Shown: piece by piece, positions 34,211 through 43,096 of the stretch
Position numbering within the stretch: position 1 is the first letter of the stretch
How the letters are laid out: each line of letters opens with the position of its first letter
Assembly (NCBI GenBank): GCA_015066245.1
Contig: SVOS01000013.1
Span: 1-47,466, forward strand
Direction of reading: 5' to 3'
DNA from: Oscillospiraceae bacterium
GTDB lineage: Bacteria; Bacillota; Clostridia; Oscillospirales; Acutalibacteraceae
DNA length: 47,466 nucleotides
The notes under the pieces: generated by a model
Told to the model about the DNA's origin: nothing
The model's input: only the letters and a program-made list of their open reading frames with translations
The model's database searches: none
Translations under genes and position numbers: made by a program

Positions 34211-34474
34211 ATGAAAATTAAAGAAAATTTTATGCTCAGAAAAGTTGCCGATACCTATGTTGTTGTTCCTGTTGGCGATGCCGTGTCATCATTTAACGGT
34301 ATGATCAATTTGAACGAAGCAGGTGCTTTTCTCTGGAGACAATTTGAATGCGACAATACCCTTGAATCTGTACTTGAAGCAATGCTTCAAGAATACGACG
34401 TAGATGAAGCTGTTGCCAAAAAGGACCTTGAAAAGTTTGTAGCTGAGCTTAAAGAAAATGACCTCTTAAACTAA
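34211..34474 (+). CDS. PqqD family protein (orphan)
   Basis: An 87-residue winged-helix-like protein of the PqqD family: I-N-L-N-E-A-G-A-F-L-W near the middle, then a Y-D-V-D-E-A-V-A-K-K-D-L-E-K-F segment and an end L-K-E-N-D-L-L. PqqD proteins bind the leader of ribosomal peptides and present it to radical SAM or other modifying enzymes. No precursor peptide, radical SAM enzyme or exporter is adjacent: the left neighbour is a serpin and the right one is spoIIE on the other strand. Start ATG behind GAGGAGCTG. Many Clostridia carry such orphans with unknown roles. Confidence 0.85.
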   Translation: MKIKENFMLRKVADTYVVVPVGDAVSSFNGMINLNEAGAFLWRQFECDNTLESVLEAMLQEYDVDEAVAKKDLEKFVAELKENDLLN

Positions 34475-34490
34475 TCTATATAACACACAA

Positions 34491-34517
34491 AATCTCCCTG
34501 AAAAACTCAGGGAGATT
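34491..34517. terminator. Bidirectional terminator between PqqD-like gene and spoIIE
   Basis: A perfect 11-bp stem AATCTCCCTGA/TCAGGGAGATT (34491-34501 with 34507-34517), 5-nt loop, T-rich on both sides. Confidence 0.8.
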
Positions 34518-34522
34518 TATTT

Positions 34523-36856
34523 TTATGCAGCCGTCAGGTCAATTATGTTTATAGCTACTGCAGTTATATCGTCATCAAATCCGTCTTTGCGGCGTTTTAT
34601 AGCTTCATTTACCACCAAAGACGCAAAATCCTTTGCACTTGTGTCGTGCCAGCTTTTAAGCATTTCGCAAATCCAGTTATCTTCGGAAAACAACGCTCCG
34701 TCAGACACCATAAGAATCCTGTCGCCATGGTGCAAAGTCAGGCTGGATTTTGCAAATTTTACTTCGCTTAATATTCCTGCAGGCAGTGAGGGAGACTCCC
34801 GCTTCATAACCTTGCCGCATCTGCGTACAAAGGTTATGGGGGCTCCCGCCTTTAACAAGGTGGTTTTTCCGCTATAAAGATTTATGTCGGCAACATCAAG
34901 GGTAGCCAGGGTTTCTTCCTCAGATTTTACCATAAGTGCCGAGTTGATAACAGACAGAGAGCTGTCAAAGGAGATTCCTGCCTGAGTAAGCTTTTTGAGA
35001 ATACTCACCGCCATGGTAGAATCCACTGCCGCTCTGCCGCCTGTGCCCATACCGTCGCTTATAACTGCTATCATATTGCCCGTTGTTCCCGTAAAGTAAT
35101 TTACACAATCACCACAAAGTCCTTTGCCCCCTGCAATGTGCTGAGAAGAGCCGATATCCGCATCAAACCGTGCAAGCTGACAGAATACAAGCCTTATACT
35201 GTCAGCAGTTTCGCTGATACAAGGAGCATCAAAGGTTTTACCGCAACAAGCAGAAACGATTTTTCTCAGCTCGCTTTTGCTAAGCTCCTTTTTGTCCTGA
35301 GGCTTAAGCTCCAGCTCCACCGTCATTCCTTTGTTGCGCTCACTGCGGCATATACAGTCCCTCACAACAAATCCCTGTCGCCTAAGGTACTCGCTTAAGC
35401 GGTCTGCGGTGGCAGTGTCAAAGTGTTCAAAGGTTTCGAATTCGTCGCACAAATCAGAAAGCAAAGCTGACACCGACCCCAGCTGACCAGCGGTGGCACT
35501 TCGCACCTGGGTAATACGCTTTTTTGCCTCTATTGCACTGAGGTATTCTCTGTAGCCTTCGTTGATACTCTTTGCTACGTCATTAGGCTTGCAACACTTC
35601 TTCACAAAAACACTCTCAACTGTTCTTTCCGTCACAAAGCCATCTGTTTTCACGGTTTCGCCCAATCTGCGAAAATCATCGGCAGTAATGTCTCTCTGAT
35701 TCTGCCAACAATAGCTTTTAAGTCCGCAGTTTTTGCAGGCACAGTCTGCCGCATAGGCAAATATCCCGTCAAAACTGTCGTCGGTTTTTGCCCTGAGCTT
35801 TTCCGAAACACTATAAACACACTGTCCCACACTATCCAGAGCTTTTGATGCAAAGGTAAGCCTTGAAATAACGTTCTGCTTGGCAGCATCCGCACCTATA
35901 TGTTCTTCTTTCGGCTCAAATGCTGTCTTAAGCCTTGTGCCCGCTTCTTTGGGAATCAGCATAAAAATTCCCGTGGCAAAGGCACTTTCTGCAAATATCA
36001 CCAATACAATCTCAAGGTTATCCGAGGCAAAGGACAGTATGGTATTGCAAAGGGTAAAAGCAAGGCTGACCGCTACTTTTCCTGCAGAGGAGAAAAGTCC
36101 TCCCATAAGTCCACCAAATGCATAGCCGCCACCCAGAAAAGCCATGTCAAGGCTTGACAAAGAGAACACTACCCCCGTTGCCGTACCGCTGACGGCTCCT
36201 GTGCCCACACCGCCGTATCTTGCCGCCATGAGTATGGCGAGGGTTGCAAGAATCCTTCCCAAGGAAATTCCGTAAACCGCCACAGAACCCAGAGAAAGTG
36301 CCAGAATACATCCCGAAAAGCTGAGAACCGCTATTTCTTGCTTCGAAAACGAAGTGATTACTCTGGCGGTTGTGAGGAGGTTTGCTGTCCTCGACAAAAA
36401 GTATGCTCCTGCAGCGGCCGAAACCGCTTCAATAAGGCACATTGAAAAATCCGTCATACGGCTTGTGCTTACATACAAAAGCGTAACGCCTGTGGCAAAC
36501 ATAGGAACAAACGCCACAATCGGCGAAAACAACGCACTTGACGAGATTTTTCTTATATCATTAAGAAGCCACCGCAAAACACCGACTGCAATAATTACCG
36601 CAACATATCTGAAGGTGTCGCTGCTGCCCAGCATTATGTAACCGATAACCGCACCAAAAGAGGCAGCAGGCGAAAAAGAAAAAGGAACCGACGCCGCATA
36701 CGCTGCACCAAATGGTGCAAGGCTGCCCAGCACAGCTCCCTTTGATACCAGAAGCCCCAACAAAAAATACACAATATGCATAAGGATTTTTCTTCCCATA
36801 TCCTTAAGGCTGAGGGCTTCGGTTTTTCCTTTTTTTCTTACCTTTGAAGACTCCAT
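34523..36856 (-). CDS. spoIIE: Stage II sporulation protein E (membrane PP2C phosphatase)
   Basis: A 777-residue protein. The first ~300 residues are strongly hydrophobic with about ten helices (a GLLVSKGAVLGSLAPFGAA-type start). A central regulatory region with a Cys-rich segment (C-A-C-K-N-C-G-L-K-S-Y-C-W) follows. The C-terminal PP2C domain begins near residue 570, with G-D-C-V-N-Y-F, I-S-D-G-M-G-T-G and M-V-S-D-G-A-L, and ends D-D-D-I-T-A-V. SpoIIE dephosphorylates SpoIIAA to activate sigma-F in the forespore and works at the polar septum. Its presence argues for sporulation ability. A TATAAT-like -10 lies about 40 bp upstream, but I could not place a clear Spo0A box. Confidence 0.95.
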   Translation of the reverse strand: MESSKVRKKGKTEALSLKDMGRKILMHIVYFLLGLLVSKGAVLGSLAPFGAAYAASVPFSFSPAASFGAVIGYIMLGSSDTFRYVAVIIAVGVLRWLLNDIRKISSSALFSPIVAFVPMFATGVTLLYVSTSRMTDFSMCLIEAVSAAAGAYFLSRTANLLTTARVITSFSKQEIAVLSFSGCILALSLGSVAVYGISLGRILATLAILMAARYGGVGTGAVSGTATGVVFSLSSLDMAFLGGGYAFGGLMGGLFSSAGKVAVSLAFTLCNTILSFASDNLEIVLVIFAESAFATGIFMLIPKEAGTRLKTAFEPKEEHIGADAAKQNVISRLTFASKALDSVGQCVYSVSEKLRAKTDDSFDGIFAYAADCACKNCGLKSYCWQNQRDITADDFRRLGETVKTDGFVTERTVESVFVKKCCKPNDVAKSINEGYREYLSAIEAKKRITQVRSATAGQLGSVSALLSDLCDEFETFEHFDTATADRLSEYLRRQGFVVRDCICRSERNKGMTVELELKPQDKKELSKSELRKIVSACCGKTFDAPCISETADSIRLVFCQLARFDADIGSSQHIAGGKGLCGDCVNYFTGTTGNMIAVISDGMGTGGRAAVDSTMAVSILKKLTQAGISFDSSLSVINSALMVKSEEETLATLDVADINLYSGKTTLLKAGAPITFVRRCGKVMKRESPSLPAGILSEVKFAKSSLTLHHGDRILMVSDGALFSEDNWICEMLKSWHDTSAKDFASLVVNEAIKRRKDGFDDDITAVAINIIDLTAA

Positions 36857-36961
36857 AATTTAAACTTCCTTTTTATCAGATATGCTTAAATTATATCCTC
36901 TGCACCGTGTTTACTTTTGTCGCGGACAGGGGGGATTTTTATGAAGTCTTTTGGCGTAATA

Positions 36962-37657
36962 TCAGAGTACGTACATCAAAATGCAAACAAATTGACAGAA
37001 GCTTCCTATTACACAGAAAATATGGAAAATTGAGTGAAAAAACTTTTTCTTTTTTCCTATGGCATAAAGTCCTGCACCTACTGTGTATGCAATTCCGCCC
37101 ATAAGCAACCACACAAGGCCCTCAACGGGAATAGCCTCCATTGCGGTTTTGCCGGCAATAACGATGCACCAACCCATACCGATATAGCAAGCCATAGAAA
37201 GCTTTGAATACTTCTTAAGGTCAATGGCTGTAAACACCGTTGCCATAGCTGCAAGTCCCCATACAATACCGAAAATTGTCCATGCCCAACCGGGAGAAAC
37301 TTTGCGGATAGAGCTTAAGAGAATAGGTGTATAAGTGCCGCCAATAAGAAAATATATGGTACAATGGTCCATAACCTGCATAACCTTTTTGCCCATATTA
37401 AGAGGCAAGCCGTGATAAATGCTGGACATTGTGTAAAGAAGCACCAGAGATGCACCGTAAATAGAGCTGCCCACCACGCCCCAAGGGTCGGATTTAACGG
37501 CAGAATATACAACACAAAGCACCAGTGCCACAACACCGAATACCGCTCCCACAATGTGGGATATCATATTGAACACTTCCTCTGCCTTTGTGTAGCTTGG
37601 TAAAATTCTGTCACAGAGTTTTGTGCGGGTTTTCTTGATTTTCATTACATTTGTCAT
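36962..37657 (-). CDS. Hemolysin III/PAQR family membrane protein
   Basis: A 231-residue protein with seven predicted helices. Family residues are present: N-M-I-S-H-I-V-G-A near residue 30, S-S-I-Y-H-G-L near 80 and M-D-H-C-T-I-Y-F-L-I-G-G-T-Y-T-P near 105. Conserved His/Ser/Asp in these segments bind zinc in the PAQR superfamily, suggesting a ceramidase-like hydrolase or lipid-related role. AAGGAGAG precedes the ATG. It lies 13 bp downstream of the degV gene and is cotranscribed with it. Confidence 0.9.
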   Translation of the reverse strand: MTNVMKIKKTRTKLCDRILPSYTKAEEVFNMISHIVGAVFGVVALVLCVVYSAVKSDPWGVVGSSIYGASLVLLYTMSSIYHGLPLNMGKKVMQVMDHCTIYFLIGGTYTPILLSSIRKVSPGWAWTIFGIVWGLAAMATVFTAIDLKKYSKLSMACYIGMGWCIVIAGKTAMEAIPVEGLVWLLMGGIAYTVGAGLYAIGKKKKFFHSIFHIFCVIGSFCQFVCILMYVL

Positions 37658-37670
37658 AAACTATCTCTCC

Positions 37671-38543
37671 TTACATATTTCTGACATTTTTGTCGCCAAT
37701 AAAGAAAAGTGCCAGTGCACCCGGGCCAATGTGAGCACCGGTTACAGGCTCGTGTTTTTCGATTATAAATTTCTGAGGGGTTATTTTTTCTTCGATAAGC
37801 TTTTTAAGCATCAACGCATCCTCTTTGCAACCTGCATAAGTTATGCCTATTACCGTGGTCTCTTTAATAAGCTTCAGGCATTTTTCGGCTAATGCAAGGA
37901 TAGCAGGCTTTCTGCCGCGAATTTTTCCTGTGGCTACAATTCTACCCTCGGCATTTCCTTTGAGTATAGGCTTGATACCCAGCACACAGCCTACTGCCGC
38001 ACTTACGTTTGAGAGTCTGCCTGTTCTTTTCAGATGCATAAGGTCATCAACAATAAAAACCTGATACAGTCTGTCTCTTACATCGCTGAGCTTTTCAAAG
38101 GCTTTTTCGGCAGAATATCCCTTTTTGCGGTACATACAGGCGTAATATACGCATAGACCGATACCTAACGCCGCCCCAAGGCTATCCAAAAGATAGATTT
38201 TGTTCTTGGGGTACATTTCCTCAAGCTCGGCTTTGGCTATTTCTGCACTTTTAAAGGAACCGCTTACTCCCGAAGAAAGTCCGATAAAAATTAAGTCATT
38301 TCCCTTTTTAAGCTCTTCTTCAAATACTTCTGCAAACTGATGAGGATTCACCTGGGATGTGCTTACCTTTGTTCCTGCTTTTATTTTTTCGTAATATGCC
38401 GAATCATCAAACTTATCAATATCAATACAGTTAAATTCCTCGCCATTTATAAAATAGGGCATTTTTACTGTTTTTATTCCGTTAAGAGTCAGGAAACTCT
38501 TTTTGAGGTTTGCTGCGCTGTCTGTAATAATTGTAAAACTCAT
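37671..38543 (-). CDS. DegV family fatty-acid-binding protein (first copy)
   Basis: A 290-residue DegV/FakB-like protein: I-I-T-D-S-A-A-N-L at the N-terminus, T-S-Q-V-N-P near residue 60, a G-L-S-S-G-V-S-G-S fatty-acid headgroup loop near 90 and a late H-I-G-P-G-A-L-A-L-F. DegV proteins hold a fatty acid and, as FakB, present it to the kinase FakA; no fakA is in the window. It leads a two-gene operon with the hemolysin III gene. Its promoter shares an operator-like palindrome with the second degV gene at 43097. Confidence 0.93.
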   Translation of the reverse strand: MSFTIITDSAANLKKSFLTLNGIKTVKMPYFINGEEFNCIDIDKFDDSAYYEKIKAGTKVSTSQVNPHQFAEVFEEELKKGNDLIFIGLSSGVSGSFKSAEIAKAELEEMYPKNKIYLLDSLGAALGIGLCVYYACMYRKKGYSAEKAFEKLSDVRDRLYQVFIVDDLMHLKRTGRLSNVSAAVGCVLGIKPILKGNAEGRIVATGKIRGRKPAILALAEKCLKLIKETTVIGITYAGCKEDALMLKKLIEEKITPQKFIIEKHEPVTGAHIGPGALALFFIGDKNVRNM

Positions 38544-38575
38544 ACCTATCGCTCCTGATTGAAATTACAAGACAA

Positions 38576-38604
38576 ATTATATGGTCAGCCTCTCATATAG
38601 GCAA
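38576..38604 (-). promoter_or_regulatory. Promoter of degV copy 1
   Basis: On the minus strand, -35 TTGCCT (38599-38604), 17-bp spacer, -10 TATAAT (38576-38581). Confidence 0.65.
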
Positions 38605-38609
38605 CCTAT
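38597..38609. promoter_or_regulatory. Operator-like palindrome ATAGG-CAA-CCTAT over the degV1 -35
   Basis: A perfect 5-bp inverted repeat with a 3-bp centre, overlapping the -35 element and 54 bp from the start codon. A near-identical site holds the same position at degV copy 2. Confidence 0.6.
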
Positions 38610-38714
38610 CCTCCTCTTTTAGCTTCTACCCCCTGAGACTTGTCTCTCTACCTCCCAAAATACGCACTCTACTCTCAGTAGAAACCCTGATAAACACTGG
38701 TTTTTCAAACAAAA

Positions 38715-38738
38715 AAGGCTTCCCCGAAGGGAAGCCTT
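38715..38738 (-). terminator. Terminator of the IMP dehydrogenase gene
   Basis: AAGGCTTCCC/GGGAAGCCTT stem with a CGAA loop (TTCG on the transcript) and a T6 tail on the minus strand. Confidence 0.9.
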
Positions 38739-38764
38739 GATTTATCAAGAGATTATTTACAAAA

Positions 38765-40267
38765 TCAGTTTGTCTGGCCTGCAACCTTTAATGTTACGTC
38801 GTGGTAGCCACCCTCAACAATAGAAGTTGAAGAAACAACTGTGAGTTTTGCATTTTTCTGCAAGTCGGGAATGTTGATAACACCGCAGTTGCACATTGTG
38901 GACTTAACCTTGTAAAGGCTCTTTGCTACATTGTCCTTAAGGGGACCTGCGTATGTTACATAAGAGTCAACGCCTTCCTCGAAAGAAAGCTTTGTCTTGC
39001 CGCCAAGGTCATATCTCTGCCAGTTACGAGCACGGTTAGAGCCTTCGCCCCAGTACTCCTTAACATACTGACCGTTGATGATGAGCTTGTTTGTGGGAGA
39101 CTCGTCAAATCTTGCAAAGTATCTGCCAAGCATCATGAAGTCAGCACCCATAGCGAGAGCTAATGTCATATGATAGTCATGAACGATACCGCCGTCAGAG
39201 CAAATAGGAATATAGATACCTGTTTTCTCAAAGTATTCGTCTCTTGCTGCTGCAACCTCAATAAGAGCTGTAGCCTGGCCTCTGCCGATACCCTTTGTCT
39301 CACGAGTAATACAGATGGAACCGCCGCCGATACCAACTTTGATAAAGTCTGCACCAGCCTCAGCAAGGAACATAAAGCCGTCACGGTCTACTACATTACC
39401 TGCGCCAACCTTAACGCTGTCACCGTAGTTGTCGCGGATAAACTTGAGAGTTTTTGCCTGCCAGCAGGTGTAACCCTCAGAAGAGTCGATACAAAGAACG
39501 TCTGCACCTGCCTCGATAAGAGCAGGAACTCTCTTTTCGTAGTCCAGTGTATTGATACCTGCACCAACAACATAGCGCTTGTTAGCATCTAAAACCTCAT
39601 GGGGATTTTCCTTATGCTGAGAGTAGTCCTTGCGGAATACAAGATACATAAGTCTGCCTTCTTTATCAACAATAGGAAGGGAGTTTAACTTGTGCTCCCA
39701 GATAATATCGTTTGCTTCCTTAAGTGTTGTTGTCTCGGGAGCTACGATAAGCTTCTCAAGAGGAGTCATAAAGGACTCAACCTTAAGGTCGGACTCCATG
39801 CGGCTTACTCTATAATCTCGGCCTGTAACGATACCGAGAAGTTTGCCGTTAGGTGTGCCGTCTTCTGTAACAGCCATTGTATTATGACCGGAAATTTCAT
39901 AAAGATTAAGAACATCTGCAAGAGTGTCATCGGGCTTTAAGTTGGAATCAGACACAACAAAACCTGCTTTGTAGTTCTTAACACGAGATACCATAGCAGC
40001 CTCGTCCTCGATGGACTGAGAACCATATATAAAGGAAATACCGCCTTCCTTAGCAAGAGCAATTGCCATAGTGTCGTTAGAAACGGACTGCATAATTGCA
40101 GATACCATGGGAATGTTCAGCTTGATAGCGGACTCTTCGCCTTTTTTAAACTTTACAAGAGGTGTGGATAAGTTAACATTTGCAGGGATACACTCCTCCG
40201 AAGTATAACCGGGAATAAGCAGGTACTCGCTGAATGTTCTTGAGGGCTCCTGATAATAAATAGCCAT
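38765..40267 (-). CDS. guaB: IMP dehydrogenase
   Basis: A 500-residue enzyme that oxidises IMP to XMP, the committed step of GMP synthesis. It has two CBS domains between residues ~95 and 230 and a barrel with [12 protein letters not shown] (catalytic Cys319). The mobile flap holds W-Q-R-Y-D-L-G-G with the Arg-Tyr pair. The active-site surroundings ([14 protein letters not shown]) are those of a subtype common in Clostridia rather than the E. coli-like form. Start ATG 40267 behind GAAGGAGAG; the longer frame to 40327 lies upstream of the promoter. Monocistronic. Confidence 0.94.
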   Translation of the reverse strand: MAIYYQEPSRTFSEYLLIPGYTSEECIPANVNLSTPLVKFKKGEESAIKLNIPMVSAIMQSVSNDTMAIALAKEGGISFIYGSQSIEDEAAMVSRVKNYKAGFVVSDSNLKPDDTLADVLNLYEISGHNTMAVTEDGTPNGKLLGIVTGRDYRVSRMESDLKVESFMTPLEKLIVAPETTTLKEANDIIWEHKLNSLPIVDKEGRLMYLVFRKDYSQHKENPHEVLDANKRYVVGAGINTLDYEKRVPALIEAGADVLCIDSSEGYTCWQAKTLKFIRDNYGDSVKVGAGNVVDRDGFMFLAEAGADFIKVGIGGGSICITRETKGIGRGQATALIEVAAARDEYFEKTGIYIPICSDGGIVHDYHMTLALAMGADFMMLGRYFARFDESPTNKLIINGQYVKEYWGEGSNRARNWQRYDLGGKTKLSFEEGVDSYVTYAGPLKDNVAKSLYKVKSTMCNCGVINIPDLQKNAKLTVVSSTSIVEGGYHDVTLKVAGQTN

Positions 40268-40306
40268 ATTTCTCTCTCCTTCAACAAAAATTAAAATATT
40301 TGAATT

Positions 40307-40335
40307 ATGATACGATAAATTCCGCAAAAAGTCAA
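40307..40335 (-). promoter_or_regulatory. Promoter of guaB
   Basis: On the minus strand, -35 TTGACT (40330-40335), 17-bp spacer, -10 TATCAT (40307-40312). No purine riboswitch fits in the ~35-base leader. Confidence 0.65.
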
Positions 40336-40373
40336 GATGTTTTGCTGTAAAAAAACCTCAAGTTTGTCACAAA

Positions 40374-40407
40374 AAAACTGTCCCCTTTGCATAAAAGGGA
40401 CAGTTTT
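40374..40407 (-). terminator. Terminator of the sulfatase-fold gene
   Basis: An 11-bp stem AAAACTGTCCC/GGGACAGTTTT (40374-40384 with 40397-40407), extended by further pairs, with a T7 tail on the minus strand. Confidence 0.85.
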
Positions 40408-40412
40408 GCATT

Positions 40413-42227
40413 TTACTTATAGAGTTTTCCGATAATGTGACGCTCTTTAATCTTCCAGTTGTTGAAATCTGATGCGGGACCTTTAATCTCATACTCAACA
40501 ATCTGGTCAAGGTCCTGGCTGTCAACAGTTTTCTCAAAGAGATACTTTCTTGTGGTGATATCACCCTCACCGATCTCAGAGTATGCCTTGCCGTAATCCT
40601 CGGATGCTTTTACACCTGTTGACTTGATAATGGTGGGAATAAAGTTTTCCTGGCTTACGGGAGCTTTGGATTCCTTAAATGCAGTGCCTGCCTGACCTTT
40701 TTCTTTAACAAGAAGTGCAGTAAGTCTGGGAGCCTGTACGTCATCTTTGTCAGAAACAGGGTTTGCATGGTCGCCTGTGATAATGATAGTAGCGTCCTCA
40801 TAAGCGCCCACTGCCTTAAGCTCTGCAATATACTCTCTGATAAACTTGAACACACCTGTGGTCTGCTTTACAAGGTCAGAGAAGTTGTCGCCTACATATT
40901 CGCAGTTTTCGTTAACATTATAAGGAGAATGGCAACCTCTTAAGTGAATAAATGTAAAGTTTTTATCACTCTTGACAGTTACGCCTTCTTCTTTAAAGCT
41001 TTCATAAACCTTTGCATCATCGATTGCATACTGCTCAGGTGCTTCTCCATCCAGCTCCTTGGTATGCTGTGAGCCGTGACCTACAAAAGAGTTTGTGGAA
41101 ACACCCAAAAGGGGCTTTATAAGGTCAGGACATGAATTATAAAGCGAATAGCTCATCATTGAGCCCAGAAGGCCCATAGGATTGTCCAATTGTACGGGAC
41201 CGTCGGTAGTAAATGCGTTGCTGATTTTTCCCATATCATTGGCGTTGTCATATACATACCAGGCAGATGTATATATGTTTACGTCATAACCGCCTGCAGC
41301 CATATCGTCAAGGAATTTTGACTCTTTGTAAGCATCTTTAAAATACTCGATTCTGGTGCTCTCGATGTCGTGTTCGACACCTGTAAGCATTGAAGTAACG
41401 GCAGGATATGTTCGTGCATAAAGGGCGATGTTATCTGTATAAGCAGTAAATCCGTCGAAATCATCAAAGAAATCGGGCTTTGCATCAAGCACCTGATGAT
41501 AATACTGCATGTCGAATCTGTCGACAACAAAAACAACAACATTTTCATTCTCTGATATATCAAACATATTATCTGTGGACAGGTATGCCTGAGGTTTTCT
41601 CTCGTCGGGCGCATTAAGCACTACCTCTAACAGTCCTGCACCCTGCATCGCAAAAGCAAGTACCAAAAGATATACAACAAGGTATTTGGAAACAATTTCC
41701 TTGGCAAGCTTAGGGAATTTAGGGAATTTTTTGCAGACTTTGTCCATATTAAGAGGAAGAACAATAATAAGTCCTGCCAAAACCAACCATAAAATAAGAT
41801 TGGGAATACCAAAAGCAGGAATTACTGCACCGGCATTGCCATCGCCCAGAAGGCCGCGGGTCCAGCCGTTGAAGAAAGCAATCTGTATGTATCCGCCTAC
41901 TAAAAACCATGTAATTACACTTACAATAATCTTGCGAAGTTTGTTTGTGGCAAGAATAAGGATTGCACCTAAAATCGCAAAAAGAATAAATGCAGCCACC
42001 AGCATCAGAGGCACTAAATCTTTTTCGTAAATATAGTTGGTCTCAAAAAAACTTCTGTTCTCGGCAGAAGAATAAAAGAAACTAAGAGGACCTACTACCA
42101 AAAAGCTAAAAGAAAATGCAAAGCTTGCAAGAAGTGATATGATAACGTGAGAAAGCTTTATCTTCTCTTTTTGCTGTGTATTTTTATTGCTTTTTGCTGA
42201 GGATTTTACTCCCTTGCTTTTTGCCAT
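40413..42227 (-). CDS. Membrane-anchored sulfatase/phosphoglycerol transferase-fold protein
   Basis: A 604-residue protein: a basic Lys/Ser-rich start, about five helices (residues ~27-205), then a large outer alkaline-phosphatase-like domain. Metal-site landmarks are V-V-D-R-F-D near residue 240, a likely nucleophile in Y-P-A-V-T-S-M-L-T-G near 275, F-I-H-L-R-G-C-H-S-P-Y near 420 and I-I-T-G-D-H-A-N near 470. This resembles LtaS/EptA-like lipid headgroup transferases, though the helix number and motif spacing differ from classical LtaS. A role in modifying wall polymers or lipids outside the membrane is inferred. A Lys-rich N-terminus before the first helix keeps that end inside. Confidence 0.8.
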   Translation of the reverse strand: MAKSKGVKSSAKSNKNTQQKEKIKLSHVIISLLASFAFSFSFLVVGPLSFFYSSAENRSFFETNYIYEKDLVPLMLVAAFILFAILGAILILATNKLRKIIVSVITWFLVGGYIQIAFFNGWTRGLLGDGNAGAVIPAFGIPNLILWLVLAGLIIVLPLNMDKVCKKFPKFPKLAKEIVSKYLVVYLLVLAFAMQGAGLLEVVLNAPDERKPQAYLSTDNMFDISENENVVVFVVDRFDMQYYHQVLDAKPDFFDDFDGFTAYTDNIALYARTYPAVTSMLTGVEHDIESTRIEYFKDAYKESKFLDDMAAGGYDVNIYTSAWYVYDNANDMGKISNAFTTDGPVQLDNPMGLLGSMMSYSLYNSCPDLIKPLLGVSTNSFVGHGSQHTKELDGEAPEQYAIDDAKVYESFKEEGVTVKSDKNFTFIHLRGCHSPYNVNENCEYVGDNFSDLVKQTTGVFKFIREYIAELKAVGAYEDATIIITGDHANPVSDKDDVQAPRLTALLVKEKGQAGTAFKESKAPVSQENFIPTIIKSTGVKASEDYGKAYSEIGEGDITTRKYLFEKTVDSQDLDQIVEYEIKGPASDFNNWKIKERHIIGKLYK

Positions 42228-42346
42228 CTTAAAACACCCTTTACAAATATTTTTACCGATAAGGCACCTTTAATTTACACTGAGATTTTATAATAACATA
42301 AAATCACCAAAAAGTAAACAAAAATCAAATATTTGGTGTTTTATTT

Positions 42347-42643
42347 TCAGTTTCTTCGATGAATCATTTCATCCAATTTGCTAAGTGTGTAATATATTTC
42401 ATCATTGTATTGCTTAAAAAACTTTGCCAATACTCTTATATGGTTTATTTTTTTTATTTTATTCAACCCTAAGTCTTCATAATAAATATCTAAAAGCAAA
42501 TCCATGCTGTCATCAAATAGTGCTATGCCATCCGAGCATATTATAATCGCTCTGCTGACTTGATTTGTATTTCGCACAGCTTTTAATAATTTTTTCTTAT
42601 ATGCATCATTAATATGCTTTTTGCTCGCTTTGACAAAGAGCAT
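42347..42643 (-). CDS. Hypothetical small protein divergent from an XRE regulator
   Basis: A 98-residue protein rich in Lys, Ile and Asp, with no signal peptide or membrane segment. I recognise no family. Visible features are a basic N-terminal helix (K-A-S-K-K-H-I-N-D-A-Y-K-K-K-L-L-K-A), a hydrophobic strand A-I-I-I-C-S-D-G-I-A-L-F and a helical end. The ATG follows GGAGTGAT. A promoter with -35 TTGACT and -10 TAGAAT is occupied in its spacer by a palindrome shared with the divergent regulator gene, so it is probably repressed by that regulator. It is AT-rich compared with its neighbours. A toxin or phage-derived role is possible but unproven. Confidence 0.65.
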   Translation of the reverse strand: MLFVKASKKHINDAYKKKLLKAVRNTNQVSRAIIICSDGIALFDDSMDLLLDIYYEDLGLNKIKKINHIRVLAKFFKQYNDEIYYTLSKLDEMIHRRN

Positions 42644-42684
42644 TTATATCACTCCAACTCGTACTATTACATATCCTAACGATT

Positions 42685-42713
42685 ATTCTAGTAAATTTAT
42701 TTACTAAAGTCAA
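42685..42713 (-). promoter_or_regulatory. Promoter of the 98-residue protein gene
   Basis: On the minus strand, -35 TTGACT (42708-42713), 17-bp spacer, -10 TAGAAT (42685-42690). The first palindrome fills the spacer. Confidence 0.65.
42690..42705. promoter_or_regulatory. XRE operator candidate 1
   Basis: AGTAAA-TTTA-TTTACT, a perfect palindrome between the -35 and -10 of the divergent promoter. Confidence 0.65.
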
Positions 42714-42714
42714 T

Positions 42715-42730
42715 AGTAAATAAGTTTACT
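42715..42730. promoter_or_regulatory. XRE operator candidate 2
   Basis: AGTAAA-TAAG-TTTACT, with the same half-sites and spacing as candidate 1; centres are 25 bp apart. It lies toward the regulator gene. Confidence 0.65.
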
Positions 42731-42766
42731 ATGCTACACTTGTATAAGTGAATTGGCGGTGATTTA

Positions 42767-43021
42767 GTGCAACAACTATTAGTAATTCTTAGAGGGCTTA
42801 GAGAAGATAATGACCTTACCCAAGCTCAGATTGCAGAAATTCTTGGTACTTCGCAAACAATGTATGCTCGTTATGAGCGAGGAGCAAATGAAATACCCCT
42901 AAGGCACATCATCACACTTTGTAAGTTTTACAATATTTCAGCCGATGAGCTTTTAGGAACGACACCAAATAATAAAACCAATATCGGAAAAGCCAACAAA
43001 AAAGCCTTTTGCAAAGATTAA
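42767..43021 (+). CDS. XRE family helix-turn-helix regulator
   Basis: An 84-residue Cro/C1-type regulator. The HTH is L-T-Q-A-Q-I-A-E-I-L-G-T-S-Q-T-M-Y-A-R-Y-E (residues ~17-37), followed by the usual I-P-L-R-H-I-I-T-L-C-K-F-Y-N-I-S-A-D-E-L-L-G. The start is GTG behind GGCGGTGAT. There is no second domain, so it probably acts as a simple dimeric repressor at the two AGTAAA-N4-TTTACT sites, controlling itself and the divergent gene. The final K-K-A-F-C-K-D codons form the left stem of its own terminator. Confidence 0.9.
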   Translation: MQQLLVILRGLREDNDLTQAQIAEILGTSQTMYARYERGANEIPLRHIITLCKFYNISADELLGTTPNNKTNIGKANKKAFCKD

Positions 43022-43037
43022 CTTTGCAAAAGGCTTT
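43001..43037 (+). terminator. Terminator overlapping the end of the XRE gene
   Basis: A perfect 16-bp stem (43001-43016 with 43022-43037) and a 5-nt loop. The stop codon TAA (43019-43021) lies in the loop, so translating ribosomes would disturb the hairpin. Confidence 0.8.
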
Positions 43038-43096
43038 GTATATATTTAAAGTAATAAATATAATAAACTCTCAAAATTATCTCATTAAGAATTTAA

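Noticed and set aside
36880..36940. A Spo0A box in front of spoIIE
   Set aside because: The best match (CGCGACA) differs at two positions from the usual TTCGACA and spacing to the -10 is uncertain.
40268..40335. Purine riboswitch upstream of guaB
   Set aside because: The promoter leaves only a ~35-base leader, too short for an aptamer.
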